Below are positions 57,968 through 64,000 of a stretch of DNA of 64,000 bases, piece after piece. A program made the position numbers and the translations under genes. Each line of letters opens with the position of its first letter. The first letter of the stretch is position 1. A model generated the notes under the pieces. It was not told where the DNA came from. It ran no database searches and worked only from the letters and a program-made list of their open reading frames with translations. Source of the DNA: Aphanothece saxicola GSE-SYN-MK-01-06B (GTDB lineage: Bacteria > Cyanobacteriota > Cyanobacteriia > PCC-6307 > Cyanobiaceae); NCBI GenBank assembly GCA_019359745.1, contig JAHHGT010000004.1:1-64000 (forward strand), given 5' to 3'.

Positions 57968-59175
57968 CCATCCCCAGCCGGCGTTTCGGCCGCACGGGGC
58001 TGGCCATGCCGGTGCTTTCCCTGGGGGGCATGCGCTTTCAGCAGAGCTGGAGCGATCTGCCGCCCGAGGCGGTGGAGGCCGAAAGCCAGGACCGGCTGGA
58101 GGCCACCCTCCGGGCCGCCATCGCGGCGGGCCTGCATCACATCGAAACCGCCCGCCACTACGGCACCTCCGAGCGGCAGCTGGGTTGGCTGCTGCCGCGG
58201 CTGCCGGATCCCAGGCGCCTCCTGCAGACCAAAGTCCCCCCCAGCGCCGACCCGGCCGCCTTTGAGGCCGACCTGCGGACCAGCTTCGAGCGGCTGGGCC
58301 TGGCGGGCGAAGGGGGCCGGGTCGACCTGCTGGCCATCCACGGTCTCAACACGCCGGAACTGCTCGATCAGACCCTGCGCCCCGGTGGCTGCCGAGACGT
58401 GGCCCGCCGCTGGCAGCAGGAGGGCCGGATCGGCCACGTGGGCTTCTCCACCCATGCGCCGCTGCCCCTGATCCTGGAGGCGATCGCCAGCGACCAGTTC
58501 GACTACATCAATCTGCACTGGTATTTCATCCGCCAGGACAACCGGCCCGCGATCGAGGCCGCCACCGCCCATGACATGGGGGTGTTCGTGATCAGCCCCA
58601 CCGACAAGGGGGGCCACCTGCACAACCCGTCGCAGCGCCTCTGCGAACTGTGTGCGCCGTTGCATCCGATCGTCTTCAACGACCTGTTCTGCCTGTCGGC
58701 CCCTGGACTCCACACGATCAGTGTCGGCGCCGCCGGTCCCCAGGATCTGGACCTGCATCTGGAGGCCGTGGCGCTGCTGCCCCGGGCCGGGGAGCTGCTG
58801 CCGCCGATCCTGGACCGGCTCGAGCAGGCGCGCCGGGAGGCCCTCGGGGAGGAATGGCTGGCCAGCTGGGACCGGGGTCTGCCGGCCTGGGAGGAGACCC
58901 CCGGCCGCATCAACCTGCCGGTGCTGCTCTGGTTGCACAACCTGCTGGAAGCCTGGGACCTGGAGGCCTACGGCCGGGCCCGCTACGGCCTGCTGGGCCA
59001 GGGGGGGCACTGGTTCCCGGGGGAGAACGCCGATGCCCTCGATGGCACGGTGAGCGAGGCCGAGCTGCGGGCGGTGCTGGGGGCCAGCCCCTGGGCCGCC
59101 GAGATTCCCGAGCGGCTGCGGCAGTTGCGCCAGCGGCTGGGGGGTGAGGCGGTGAAGCGCCTGCAGGTGGCTTAG
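57964..59175 (+). CDS. Aldo/keto reductase
   Basis: A 403-residue TIM-barrel oxidoreductase of the aldo/keto reductase family with RRFGRTGLAMPVLSLGGM at the start, an ETARHYGTSERQLG motif (catalytic Tyr), QTKVPP with the Lys, and GFSTHAPLPLILEAI. Members next to iron-sulfur proteins often have a C-terminal 4Fe-4S domain; here no CxxCxxC is present in the C-terminus. The extra ~110 residues after the barrel are helical. The cluster would then be supplied by the ferredoxin encoded just before it. The start is GTG 57964. It ends on the same bases as the convergent rsmG stop. Confidence 0.85.
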   Translation: MTIPSRRFGRTGLAMPVLSLGGMRFQQSWSDLPPEAVEAESQDRLEATLRAAIAAGLHHIETARHYGTSERQLGWLLPRLPDPRRLLQTKVPPSADPAAFEADLRTSFERLGLAGEGGRVDLLAIHGLNTPELLDQTLRPGGCRDVARRWQQEGRIGHVGFSTHAPLPLILEAIASDQFDYINLHWYFIRQDNRPAIEAATAHDMGVFVISPTDKGGHLHNPSQRLCELCAPLHPIVFNDLFCLSAPGLHTISVGAAGPQDLDLHLEAVALLPRAGELLPPILDRLEQARREALGEEWLASWDRGLPAWEETPGRINLPVLLWLHNLLEAWDLEAYGRARYGLLGQGGHWFPGENADALDGTVSEAELRAVLGASPWAAEIPERLRQLRQRLGGEAVKRLQVA

Positions 59176-59951
59176 GTCCCCGGCGTGATGGCCCCCGGGG
59201 CGATCGGTGTCTTCTGGGGCACCCCCACGGCCCGGGGGTAGGCCGCCGGACAGCGACCGGAGGGTCGCACCCACAGGCCGTGGCGCACGCCCCGGCCCGC
59301 CGGCAAGTCAAGACGCAAGGCCGGATCCACCGTCGCCCGCAGCACCCCCACGGCCGCCTCCAGGTCGCGCTGGTCGTCGGCCCCCCACTGGCCCCGGTAG
59401 AGCAGGGCCAGGCCGTCGGGCTTCAGCAGCGGCACCAGGTACTCGGCCACCACCGGCGCGCTGGCCACGGCGCGGGCCATGGCCCGATCGAAGCGGCCGC
59501 GGCAGTCCGGGGAGCGGCCGGTGCGCTCGACCCGTTCGCAGCGCAGGCGCAGCCGCCCTTCCCGGAGCCCCAGGCTGCGGGCCATGGCCTGCACCGCCTC
59601 CAGCTTGCGGCCCACCGAATCCACCAGGGTGATCCGTGCCGTGGGCAGGGCGATCGCCAGCGCCAGACCCGGGAAGCCGCCGCCGGTGCCCACATCGATC
59701 AGCTCCAGGCCGTCGGCAAGGCCACTGGGGGCGTTCAGCAGCGGCACCCAGGGCCAGAGGCTGTCGAACACCTGGGCGACCCAGAAATCGTCGCCCTCCA
59801 CCAGGCGTGTGAGGTTGACCCGGCCGTTCCAGAGCCTCAGCTGCTGCTGCAGGGCCACCAGCGCCGCCAGCTGGCCGTCGTCGGGGGTCCAGCCCAACGC
59901 CTGCCAGAGGCCGGCATCGGGGGGGGCGCTGGGGTCGGGGCTGGCGGCCAT
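59172..59951 (-). CDS. rsmG: 16S rRNA (guanine527-N7) methyltransferase
   Basis: A 259-residue SAM-dependent methyltransferase (GidB) that modifies G527 of 16S rRNA. Motifs: LWNGRVNLTRL, then LELIDVGTGGGFPGLALAIALP for SAM, and LVDSVGRKLEAVQAM. The ATG at 59951 fits the family length. The C-terminal ~40 residues are extra. Its TAA shares two bases with the TAG of the aldo/keto reductase on the other strand (TTAG), a four-base convergent overlap. Confidence 0.95.
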   Translation of the reverse strand: MAASPDPSAPPDAGLWQALGWTPDDGQLAALVALQQQLRLWNGRVNLTRLVEGDDFWVAQVFDSLWPWVPLLNAPSGLADGLELIDVGTGGGFPGLALAIALPTARITLVDSVGRKLEAVQAMARSLGLREGRLRLRCERVERTGRSPDCRGRFDRAMARAVASAPVVAEYLVPLLKPDGLALLYRGQWGADDQRDLEAAVGVLRATVDPALRLDLPAGRGVRHGLWVRPSGRCPAAYPRAVGVPQKTPIAPGAITPGT

Positions 59952-60022
59952 CCGCTACGGCAGTGGTGCTTCTCCCTAGGATCCCTCACGCCGGGCAGGC
60001 TGCCACCGCCGCCTCAGGGACC

Positions 60023-60529
60023 ATGTCCTCCACAGCCAAGCCCCCCACCCATTACCAGGTGCTGCAGCTGCAGCCCACCGCCACCGATCAGGAGCTGCGC
60101 CAGGCGTTCCGGGGACTGAGCAAGCGCTACCACCCCGATACCACCGCCCTGCCCGCGAGCGAGGCGGAGGTGGCCTTTCGGCAACTGCGCCAGGCCTATG
60201 CCGTGCTGAGTGATCCCGCCGCCCGGCGGCTCTATGACGCCGCACTGCTGCAGAGCGCCCTGCCGACCCCGGCCCAGCGCCCCCCGTCCGAGGCCGTCGG
60301 CCGGCCCGTGTCGGTACGCCGGGCCTTGTCGGGCGGTGAGTGGTTCGCCCTGCTGCTGCTGGCCCTGGCCCTGGTGCTCAGCCTGGTGCTGGGGCTGGGT
60401 GTGGCCTGGGCGCGGGGCGCCGAAATGATGGCCTGGCCCAGTTGGTGGGCCGACCTCGAGACCGCTTCCACTCCGCCGCCACCGGCCTCCCCCCCCACTC
60501 CCAGCCAGCCCCTGCCGATCCGACCGTGA
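60023..60529 (+). CDS. J-domain protein with C-terminal membrane anchor
   Basis: A 168-residue protein with an N-terminal J-domain (~8-75) that stimulates Hsp70; HPD is at 37-39 in SKRYHPDTT. One transmembrane helix follows (~108-130, FALLLLALALVLSLVLGLG), then a Trp-containing segment and a Pro/Thr-rich tail. No zinc-finger or C-terminal substrate domain is present, so it would recruit DnaK to a membrane. The stop overlaps the next GTG by four bases. Confidence 0.9.
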   Translation: MSSTAKPPTHYQVLQLQPTATDQELRQAFRGLSKRYHPDTTALPASEAEVAFRQLRQAYAVLSDPAARRLYDAALLQSALPTPAQRPPSEAVGRPVSVRRALSGGEWFALLLLALALVLSLVLGLGVAWARGAEMMAWPSWWADLETASTPPPPASPPTPSQPLPIRP

Positions 60530-60789
60530 CCCTGCCCCCCGCGGCCACCCCCCTCTACAACCATCCCCTGCCTGCCCTGGAGGCCTGGTTGCGCCAGCTT
60601 GGGGCCGCCCAGTCGCGCACCAACGTCGCCCACTGGGACCTGCACCGCCCCGAATGGAGCGCCCGCATCGTGATGGAGGTGGAGGAGCTGCGGGTGAGCT
60701 GGCACCAGGAGGGCCGCACCACGGCACGCCAGTTCCCGTATGGGCTCTCACGGGCCGATGTGGAGGCAGCGATCCTGGCGGGTCCCTGA
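60526..60789 (+). CDS. DUF3143-family protein
   Basis: An 87-residue soluble protein. The DUF3143 core is LYNHPLPALEAWLRQLGA ... WDLHRPEWSARIVMEVEELRVSW ... FPYGLSRADVEAAILAGP, apparently a helix-strand-strand-helix fold. The family is cyanobacterial and often lies beside a J-domain gene, as here. GTG 60526 overlaps the J-domain gene stop (GTGA). Function unknown; the coupling suggests the pair works together. It converges with bioA, 21 bases away. Confidence 0.83.
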   Translation: MTLPPAATPLYNHPLPALEAWLRQLGAAQSRTNVAHWDLHRPEWSARIVMEVEELRVSWHQEGRTTARQFPYGLSRADVEAAILAGP

Positions 60790-60810
60790 GGGCCAGGCGG
60801 CCGATTCCGT

Positions 60811-62091
60811 TCAGAGGCTGTCGAGGGCGGCGGCGATGACGGCGTAGCAGTGGGCCAGCTGGTCGTCGTCGAGGCACAGCGGCGGCAGCAGGTAGACCAC
60901 CTGCCCCAGGGGCCTCAGGAACACGCCCCGCTCCAGGGCCTGTCGCTGCAGACGTGACCCCACCGGATTGAGGTAGCCGGGCTGATCCGTGGCCACCTCG
61001 AAGGCGGCGACGCTGCCCAGCAGCCGCGGCCGCCGCACCAGTCGGTGGCGTGCCAGGGCCTCCAGGTGGGGGCGGTGGCGGTCCTCGAACTGCTGGTGAC
61101 GCTCCGGCCGCGCCTGCAGCAGATCGAGGCTGGCCAGGGCGGCGGCGCAACCGAGAGGGTTGGCGGTGAAGCTGTGGCCGTGGAAGAGGGTCAGGCCGGG
61201 GGCGGTGCCGATGAAGCCCGCGTAGATGGCCTCCCGGGCCAGGGTGACCCCCATGGGCAGGAAGCCGCCCGTGAGCCCCTTGGAGAGGGCCATCAGGTCG
61301 GGGCGGATCCCGGCCCGCTGGCAGGCGAACAGGTGGCCGCTGCGGCCGAAGCCCGTCATCACCTCATCGGCGATCAGCAGGGCCCCGCTGGCGCGCACCA
61401 GCCCCTCCACCTGGCGCAGGAACCCTTCCCGCACCAGGGCCATGCCGCCGGCCCCCTGCAGCAGCGGCTCGAGGATCACCGCCGCGGTGGGCGTTTCCAG
61501 CAACTGCTCCAGCCGCGCCAGGGCGGCGGCCTCACGCGCCTCCACCCCGTCGTCGTCCCACCAGGTGGCGGGCCAGGGGGCCCGGGCCACAGCGAACAGC
61601 AGCGGCTCGAACGCCTCCGAGAACAGGGAGCGCTCCCCCACCGCCATGGCGCCGAAGGTGTCGCCGTGATACGCCCCTTCGAAGGCAATCAGTTGCTGGC
61701 GGGGTTCGCCCCGGTTGCGCCACCACTGCCAGGCGATCTTCAAGGCCACTTCCACCGCCGTGGAGCCGTTATCGGAGAAGAACAGCCGCTCCAGGCCGCT
61801 GCAGGCGGCCAGCCGCTCGGCCAGCTGCTCGGCGGCCGGATGGCGGAAATCGGAGAAGCCCACCTGCTCCAGGCGGCGGGCCTGGCCGGCGATGGCGGCG
61901 GCGATGCTGGGCTCCCCATGGCCGTGCAGGGTCACCCACCAGCTGCTGATGGCGTCGATCAGCCGGCGGCCGTCCTCCAGCTCCAGCAGGGCCCCTTCGC
62001 CGCGCACCACCCGCAGGGGCGGGTCGGCCGTGGCCACCTGGGTGAAGGGGTGCCAGAGGTGGGGATGCCAGCCGGGGCCACTCAGCGGCAT
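60811..62091 (-). CDS. bioA: Adenosylmethionine-8-amino-7-oxononanoate aminotransferase
   Basis: A 426-residue PLP enzyme that turns 7-keto-8-aminopelargonate into 7,8-diaminopelargonate using SAM as amino donor. Signatures: WHPFTQVATADPPL, the SSWWVTLHGHGEPSIAAAI active-site region, FFSDNGSTAVEVALKIAWQ, DEVMTGFGRSGHLFACQ and the PLP Lys in LSKGLTGGFLPMG. ATG 62091 is the family start; a longer frame upstream is the small gene at 62082-62237 read in a different frame. It is the last gene of the bio operon. Confidence 0.95.
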   Translation of the reverse strand: MPLSGPGWHPHLWHPFTQVATADPPLRVVRGEGALLELEDGRRLIDAISSWWVTLHGHGEPSIAAAIAGQARRLEQVGFSDFRHPAAEQLAERLAACSGLERLFFSDNGSTAVEVALKIAWQWWRNRGEPRQQLIAFEGAYHGDTFGAMAVGERSLFSEAFEPLLFAVARAPWPATWWDDDGVEAREAAALARLEQLLETPTAAVILEPLLQGAGGMALVREGFLRQVEGLVRASGALLIADEVMTGFGRSGHLFACQRAGIRPDLMALSKGLTGGFLPMGVTLAREAIYAGFIGTAPGLTLFHGHSFTANPLGCAAALASLDLLQARPERHQQFEDRHRPHLEALARHRLVRRPRLLGSVAAFEVATDQPGYLNPVGSRLQRQALERGVFLRPLGQVVYLLPPLCLDDDQLAHCYAVIAAALDSL

Positions 62092-62237
62092 ACATCGGAG
62101 CGGCGTTCGCCTCCGGTGGCCAGCGGCCCGCAGTTGACCCAGCGGATGACGCTGGTCTCGATGTCGGTGAACAGCACCAGGATGCCCGCACACAGCGCGG
62201 CCACGGCGCCTGTCACCAGCAGATGCTTACGGCTCAT
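62082..62237 (-). CDS. Small exported or membrane protein inside the biotin operon
   Basis: A 51-residue protein, too short for routine calling. It begins MSRKHLLVTGAVAALCAGIL, a basic start plus one hydrophobic helix (~6-24), followed by DIETSVIRWVNCGPLATGGE and ending RRSDVCR. Two cysteines at 36 and 50 in the mature part may form a disulfide. The ATG overlaps the bioD stop by four bases (ATGA), and its stop lies ten bases inside bioA. Codon order and overlaps argue for a real gene. I do not know its function; its place in the bio operon suggests, but does not prove, a link to biotin. Confidence 0.6.
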   Translation of the reverse strand: MSRKHLLVTGAVAALCAGILVLFTDIETSVIRWVNCGPLATGGERRSDVCR

Positions 62238-62857
62238 GGCTGCAGGCTACGGGCCAGGCCACTGCGCTGCCATTGCCGCTCCAGGCCATCGCGGTCGAGG
62301 GGATCCAGGGGCGGCAGCTCCGCCAGCACCGGCACCCCGCCCAGGGCGGCCAGGGTGAGGGGGTTATCGGGGTGGGGATCGCCGTTGAGCACCAGGCCGA
62401 GGACGGGGATCGACCGCCGCTTGAGGGCCTCCAGGGACAGCAGGGTGTGGTTGAGGGTGCCCAGGCCGCTGCGGGCCACCAGCAGCACCGGCAGTCCCCA
62501 GAGGGCGATCTGATCGATCTGCAGCCAGTTCCGCCGCAGGGGCACCAGCAGCCCCCCCGCCGTCTCCACCACCAGGGGGCCGTCCCAGGCCGGCAGGGCC
62601 AGCCGGGCCGGGTCGATGCTGAGCCCGTCCCGCTCGGCCGCCCAGTGGGGGGAGACGGGGGCCGTGAGGCGGTAGGCCTCCGGCCACACCCTTTCCGGGG
62701 GCAGCCCCAGCAGCTGCTGGACCCGGCCCGTGTCGCCGCCACCCTCGAGGCCGCTCTGGACCGGTTTCCAGTAGTGGGCCCCCAGGCCCTGCACCAGCAG
62801 GGCGCTCACCACCGTCTTGCCCACGTCGGTGTCGGTGCCGCAGACCACCAGCCTCAT
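62234..62857 (-). CDS. bioD: ATP-dependent dethiobiotin synthetase
   Basis: A 207-residue enzyme closing the ureido ring of dethiobiotin from diaminopelargonate, CO2 and ATP. The P-loop is GTDTDVGKTVVSALL at residues ~7-21, followed by YWKPVQSGL, VVETAGGLLVPL and the later VLNGDPHPDN adenine-binding region. Length is normal. The ATG at 62857 overlaps the bioC stop (ATGA), and the stop overlaps the small gene downstream. Confidence 0.95.
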   Translation of the reverse strand: MRLVVCGTDTDVGKTVVSALLVQGLGAHYWKPVQSGLEGGGDTGRVQQLLGLPPERVWPEAYRLTAPVSPHWAAERDGLSIDPARLALPAWDGPLVVETAGGLLVPLRRNWLQIDQIALWGLPVLLVARSGLGTLNHTLLSLEALKRRSIPVLGLVLNGDPHPDNPLTLAALGGVPVLAELPPLDPLDRDGLERQWQRSGLARSLQP

Positions 62858-63630
62858 GCGATCCTCCGGCCCACCAGCAGCAGCACGTCCCACGAGATTG
62901 CCGCACCGCAGGGCCAGTGGCGCAGCAGGCGGCGCAGCTGGGCGGGGCTCAGCGGCGCGGTGCGGCTGCTGCCCGCGCCCAGATCGCGCAGGCGCCGCAG
63001 GGTGGCCAGGCCGTTGCCGGCCGGGCGGCTGAAGCGCAGCCGTTGCTGGAGGGTGGTGGCCAGGCCGGCGCGGTCCAGGGCGCCGATCAGTTCGTCGGCG
63101 TCGGGCAGCTCCAGGGCGGTGCAGGGCACCCCGGCGACGGCGGCGGCCTGGTGCCACTGGGGAAAGCTGCCGCGCACGGGCACCGCCAGCGCCAGCCAGC
63201 CGCCGGGGGCCAGGGCGCGCCCCCAGCGCTCCAGTTCCCGGGCCGGAGCTTCCAGCCACTGCAGCGCGAAGCTCGACACCAGCAGCCCCGCCGGCTCCAG
63301 GGCGGCGGGCAGGCCGCCGTTGAGGTCCCACACCAGCGGCGCCGGGCCGCCGGCGGTGGCGAGGGGATTGCGGGCCAGCAGCTCGGGGCAGAGATCGAGC
63401 TGCAGCAGGGGGCGGCTGGCCAGGCCGGGGCAGTGGTGCAGCAGGGCGCGGCTGAGCAGGCCGCTGCCGGCGCCCAGATCGGCCCGGGGGGCGTCGGGCG
63501 GTGGGGCCGGCAGGTCGCGGCAGAGGCGGGCGAGGCGCCAGGCGATGCCCCGCTGCAGGCCCGCCTGGCCCTCGTAGTCGGCGGCGTGGCGGCCGAAGGC
63601 CCCGACCACCTGCAGGGGGAAGGCGGTCAT
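62854..63630 (-). CDS. bioC: Malonyl-ACP O-methyltransferase
   Basis: A 258-residue SAM-dependent methyltransferase that masks the malonyl carboxyl group so that fatty acid synthesis can build the pimeloyl chain. It starts VVGAFGRHAADYEGQAGLQR, the BioC N-terminal motif, then ADLGAGSGLLSRAL for SAM, LLVSSFALQWLEAP and a C-terminal TLRRLRDLGAGSS segment. The first gene after the methyl-ester hydrolase. Overlaps of four bases join it to both neighbours. Confidence 0.92.
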   Translation of the reverse strand: MTAFPLQVVGAFGRHAADYEGQAGLQRGIAWRLARLCRDLPAPPPDAPRADLGAGSGLLSRALLHHCPGLASRPLLQLDLCPELLARNPLATAGGPAPLVWDLNGGLPAALEPAGLLVSSFALQWLEAPARELERWGRALAPGGWLALAVPVRGSFPQWHQAAAVAGVPCTALELPDADELIGALDRAGLATTLQQRLRFSRPAGNGLATLRRLRDLGAGSSRTAPLSPAQLRRLLRHWPCGAAISWDVLLLVGRRIA

Positions 63631-64000
63631 GGGCCGAGGGTGCCGGTGATCCAGCGGCTAAGTTCCGTCGGCAGGGGCGCCTGCAGCAGGCAGTGGCCCG
63701 CCCCCTCGAAGCGGAGCACCTCGGCGTGGGGCAGGCGCTCGCGCAGCAGGGCGCGGGCCTCGGGCCCCACGATCCGATCGGCGCCGGCCTCCACGATCAG
63801 CACCGGCACCCCCTCGGGAAAGCCGGGCGGCAGATCGGCGCAGGCCGCCAGACGCTCCAGGTCGTCGCGCAGCCGCCGCCGGCCCTCGGGCCCCACCGGC
63901 TGGCTGGCGGGGCCCTGGGGCAGGAGCTCGGGCGGGTCAGGGGAGGCCGCCTTTTCCAGGAAGGCCTGCAGCATCCGCTGGGCGCGGCGGGCCGTGTCGG
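63627..64000 (-). CDS. Pimeloyl-ACP methyl ester esterase-like alpha/beta hydrolase (BioH/BioK type), 3' part
   Basis: Only the C-terminal ~124 residues are in the window; the frame is open to the right edge. The catalytic Asp (VEAGADRIVG) and His (FEGAGHCLLQAPL) of an alpha/beta hydrolase are seen; the serine is outside. Its place directly before bioC matches the BioK (or BioH-like) esterases described in Synechococcus and Prochlorococcus, which remove the methyl ester after chain elongation. The ATG at 63974 is probably internal. bioF is expected just beyond the edge. The stop overlaps the bioC ATG by four bases (ATGA). Confidence 0.75.
   Translation of the reverse strand, partial: DTARRAQRMLQAFLEKAASPDPPELLPQGPASQPVGPEGRRRLRDDLERLAACADLPPGFPEGVPVLIVEAGADRIVGPEARALLRERLPHAEVLRFEGAGHCLLQAPLPTELSRWITGTLGP

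Overview
The window is chromosomal core sequence from a GC-rich unicellular alpha-cyanobacterium, most likely of the Cyanobium / freshwater-to-euryhaline Synechococcus group. The evidence is a photosystem I gene (psaE), a high-light-inducible protein gene, split RNA polymerase genes (rpoC1 and rpoC2), the pipX-pipY-sepF-proC block, a cyAbrB regulator, ycf35 and ycf63-type genes, and many small families known only from cyanobacteria. Coding density is very high. Genes are often spaced by 4-base start/stop overlaps, and GTG or TTG starts are common. I see no insertion sequence, prophage, CRISPR array or other mobile island, and no region with clearly foreign base composition.

Layout. 0-5.4 kb: the last bases of a 5S rRNA and the rRNA operon terminator, then psaE-mutM-mtnBC on the minus strand and a cyanobacterial unknown plus recQ on the plus strand. 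5.4-9.7 kb: a LysM protein, an aldehyde dehydrogenase, a probable lipoprotein, a GAP-family membrane protein and the tRNA-Tyr/tRNA-Thr pair. 9.7-14.4 kb: aroQ-miaE, mtnD, cobI, a DUF4079 membrane protein, dus and a DUF1823 protein. 14.4-19.2 kb: der, ecfT, pipX, pipY, sepF, proC. 19.2-23.6 kb: plsY, DUF3086, DUF3119, an MlaE/Ycf63 permease and a sugar-type MFS carrier, all leftward and close to a lipid/envelope theme. 23.6-28.1 kb: tRNA-Gly, a glycogen debranching enzyme, a degenerate metallo-beta-lactamase-fold protein, HU and gluQRS. 28.1-30.7 kb: a string of very small lineage genes, cyAbrB and tRNA-Thr(CGT).

30.6-37.4 kb is the translation/transcription operon rimP-nusA-ylxR-infB with a membrane protein at its end. 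37.4-42.8 kb holds a phosphoesterase, an HtrA-type protease, rpiA, hisD, rpsT and tatD. 43.0-54.5 kb is rpoB-rpoC1-rpoC2 followed without a gap by hli, rlmN and an alpha/beta hydrolase. 54.5-60.8 kb holds an AmpG-like carrier, a HEAT-repeat (NblB-like) protein, the DUF2997-ycf35-ferredoxin-aldo/keto reductase operon, rsmG, and a J-domain plus DUF3143 pair. 60.8-64 kb is a leftward biotin operon (bioK/H-like, bioC, bioD, a 51-residue small protein, bioA) that runs off the right edge.

The window is mostly housekeeping. The observations I rate highest are the unlabelled small gene coupled between bioD and bioA, the ferredoxin/aldo-keto reductase/Ycf35/DUF2997 operon, the DUF3086-DUF3119-MlaE lipid module, the catalytically degenerate metallo-beta-lactamase-fold protein, and several convergent genes whose 3' ends overlap (one runs antisense into a tRNA). 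Family assignments are by recognition of sequence patterns; no search was run.
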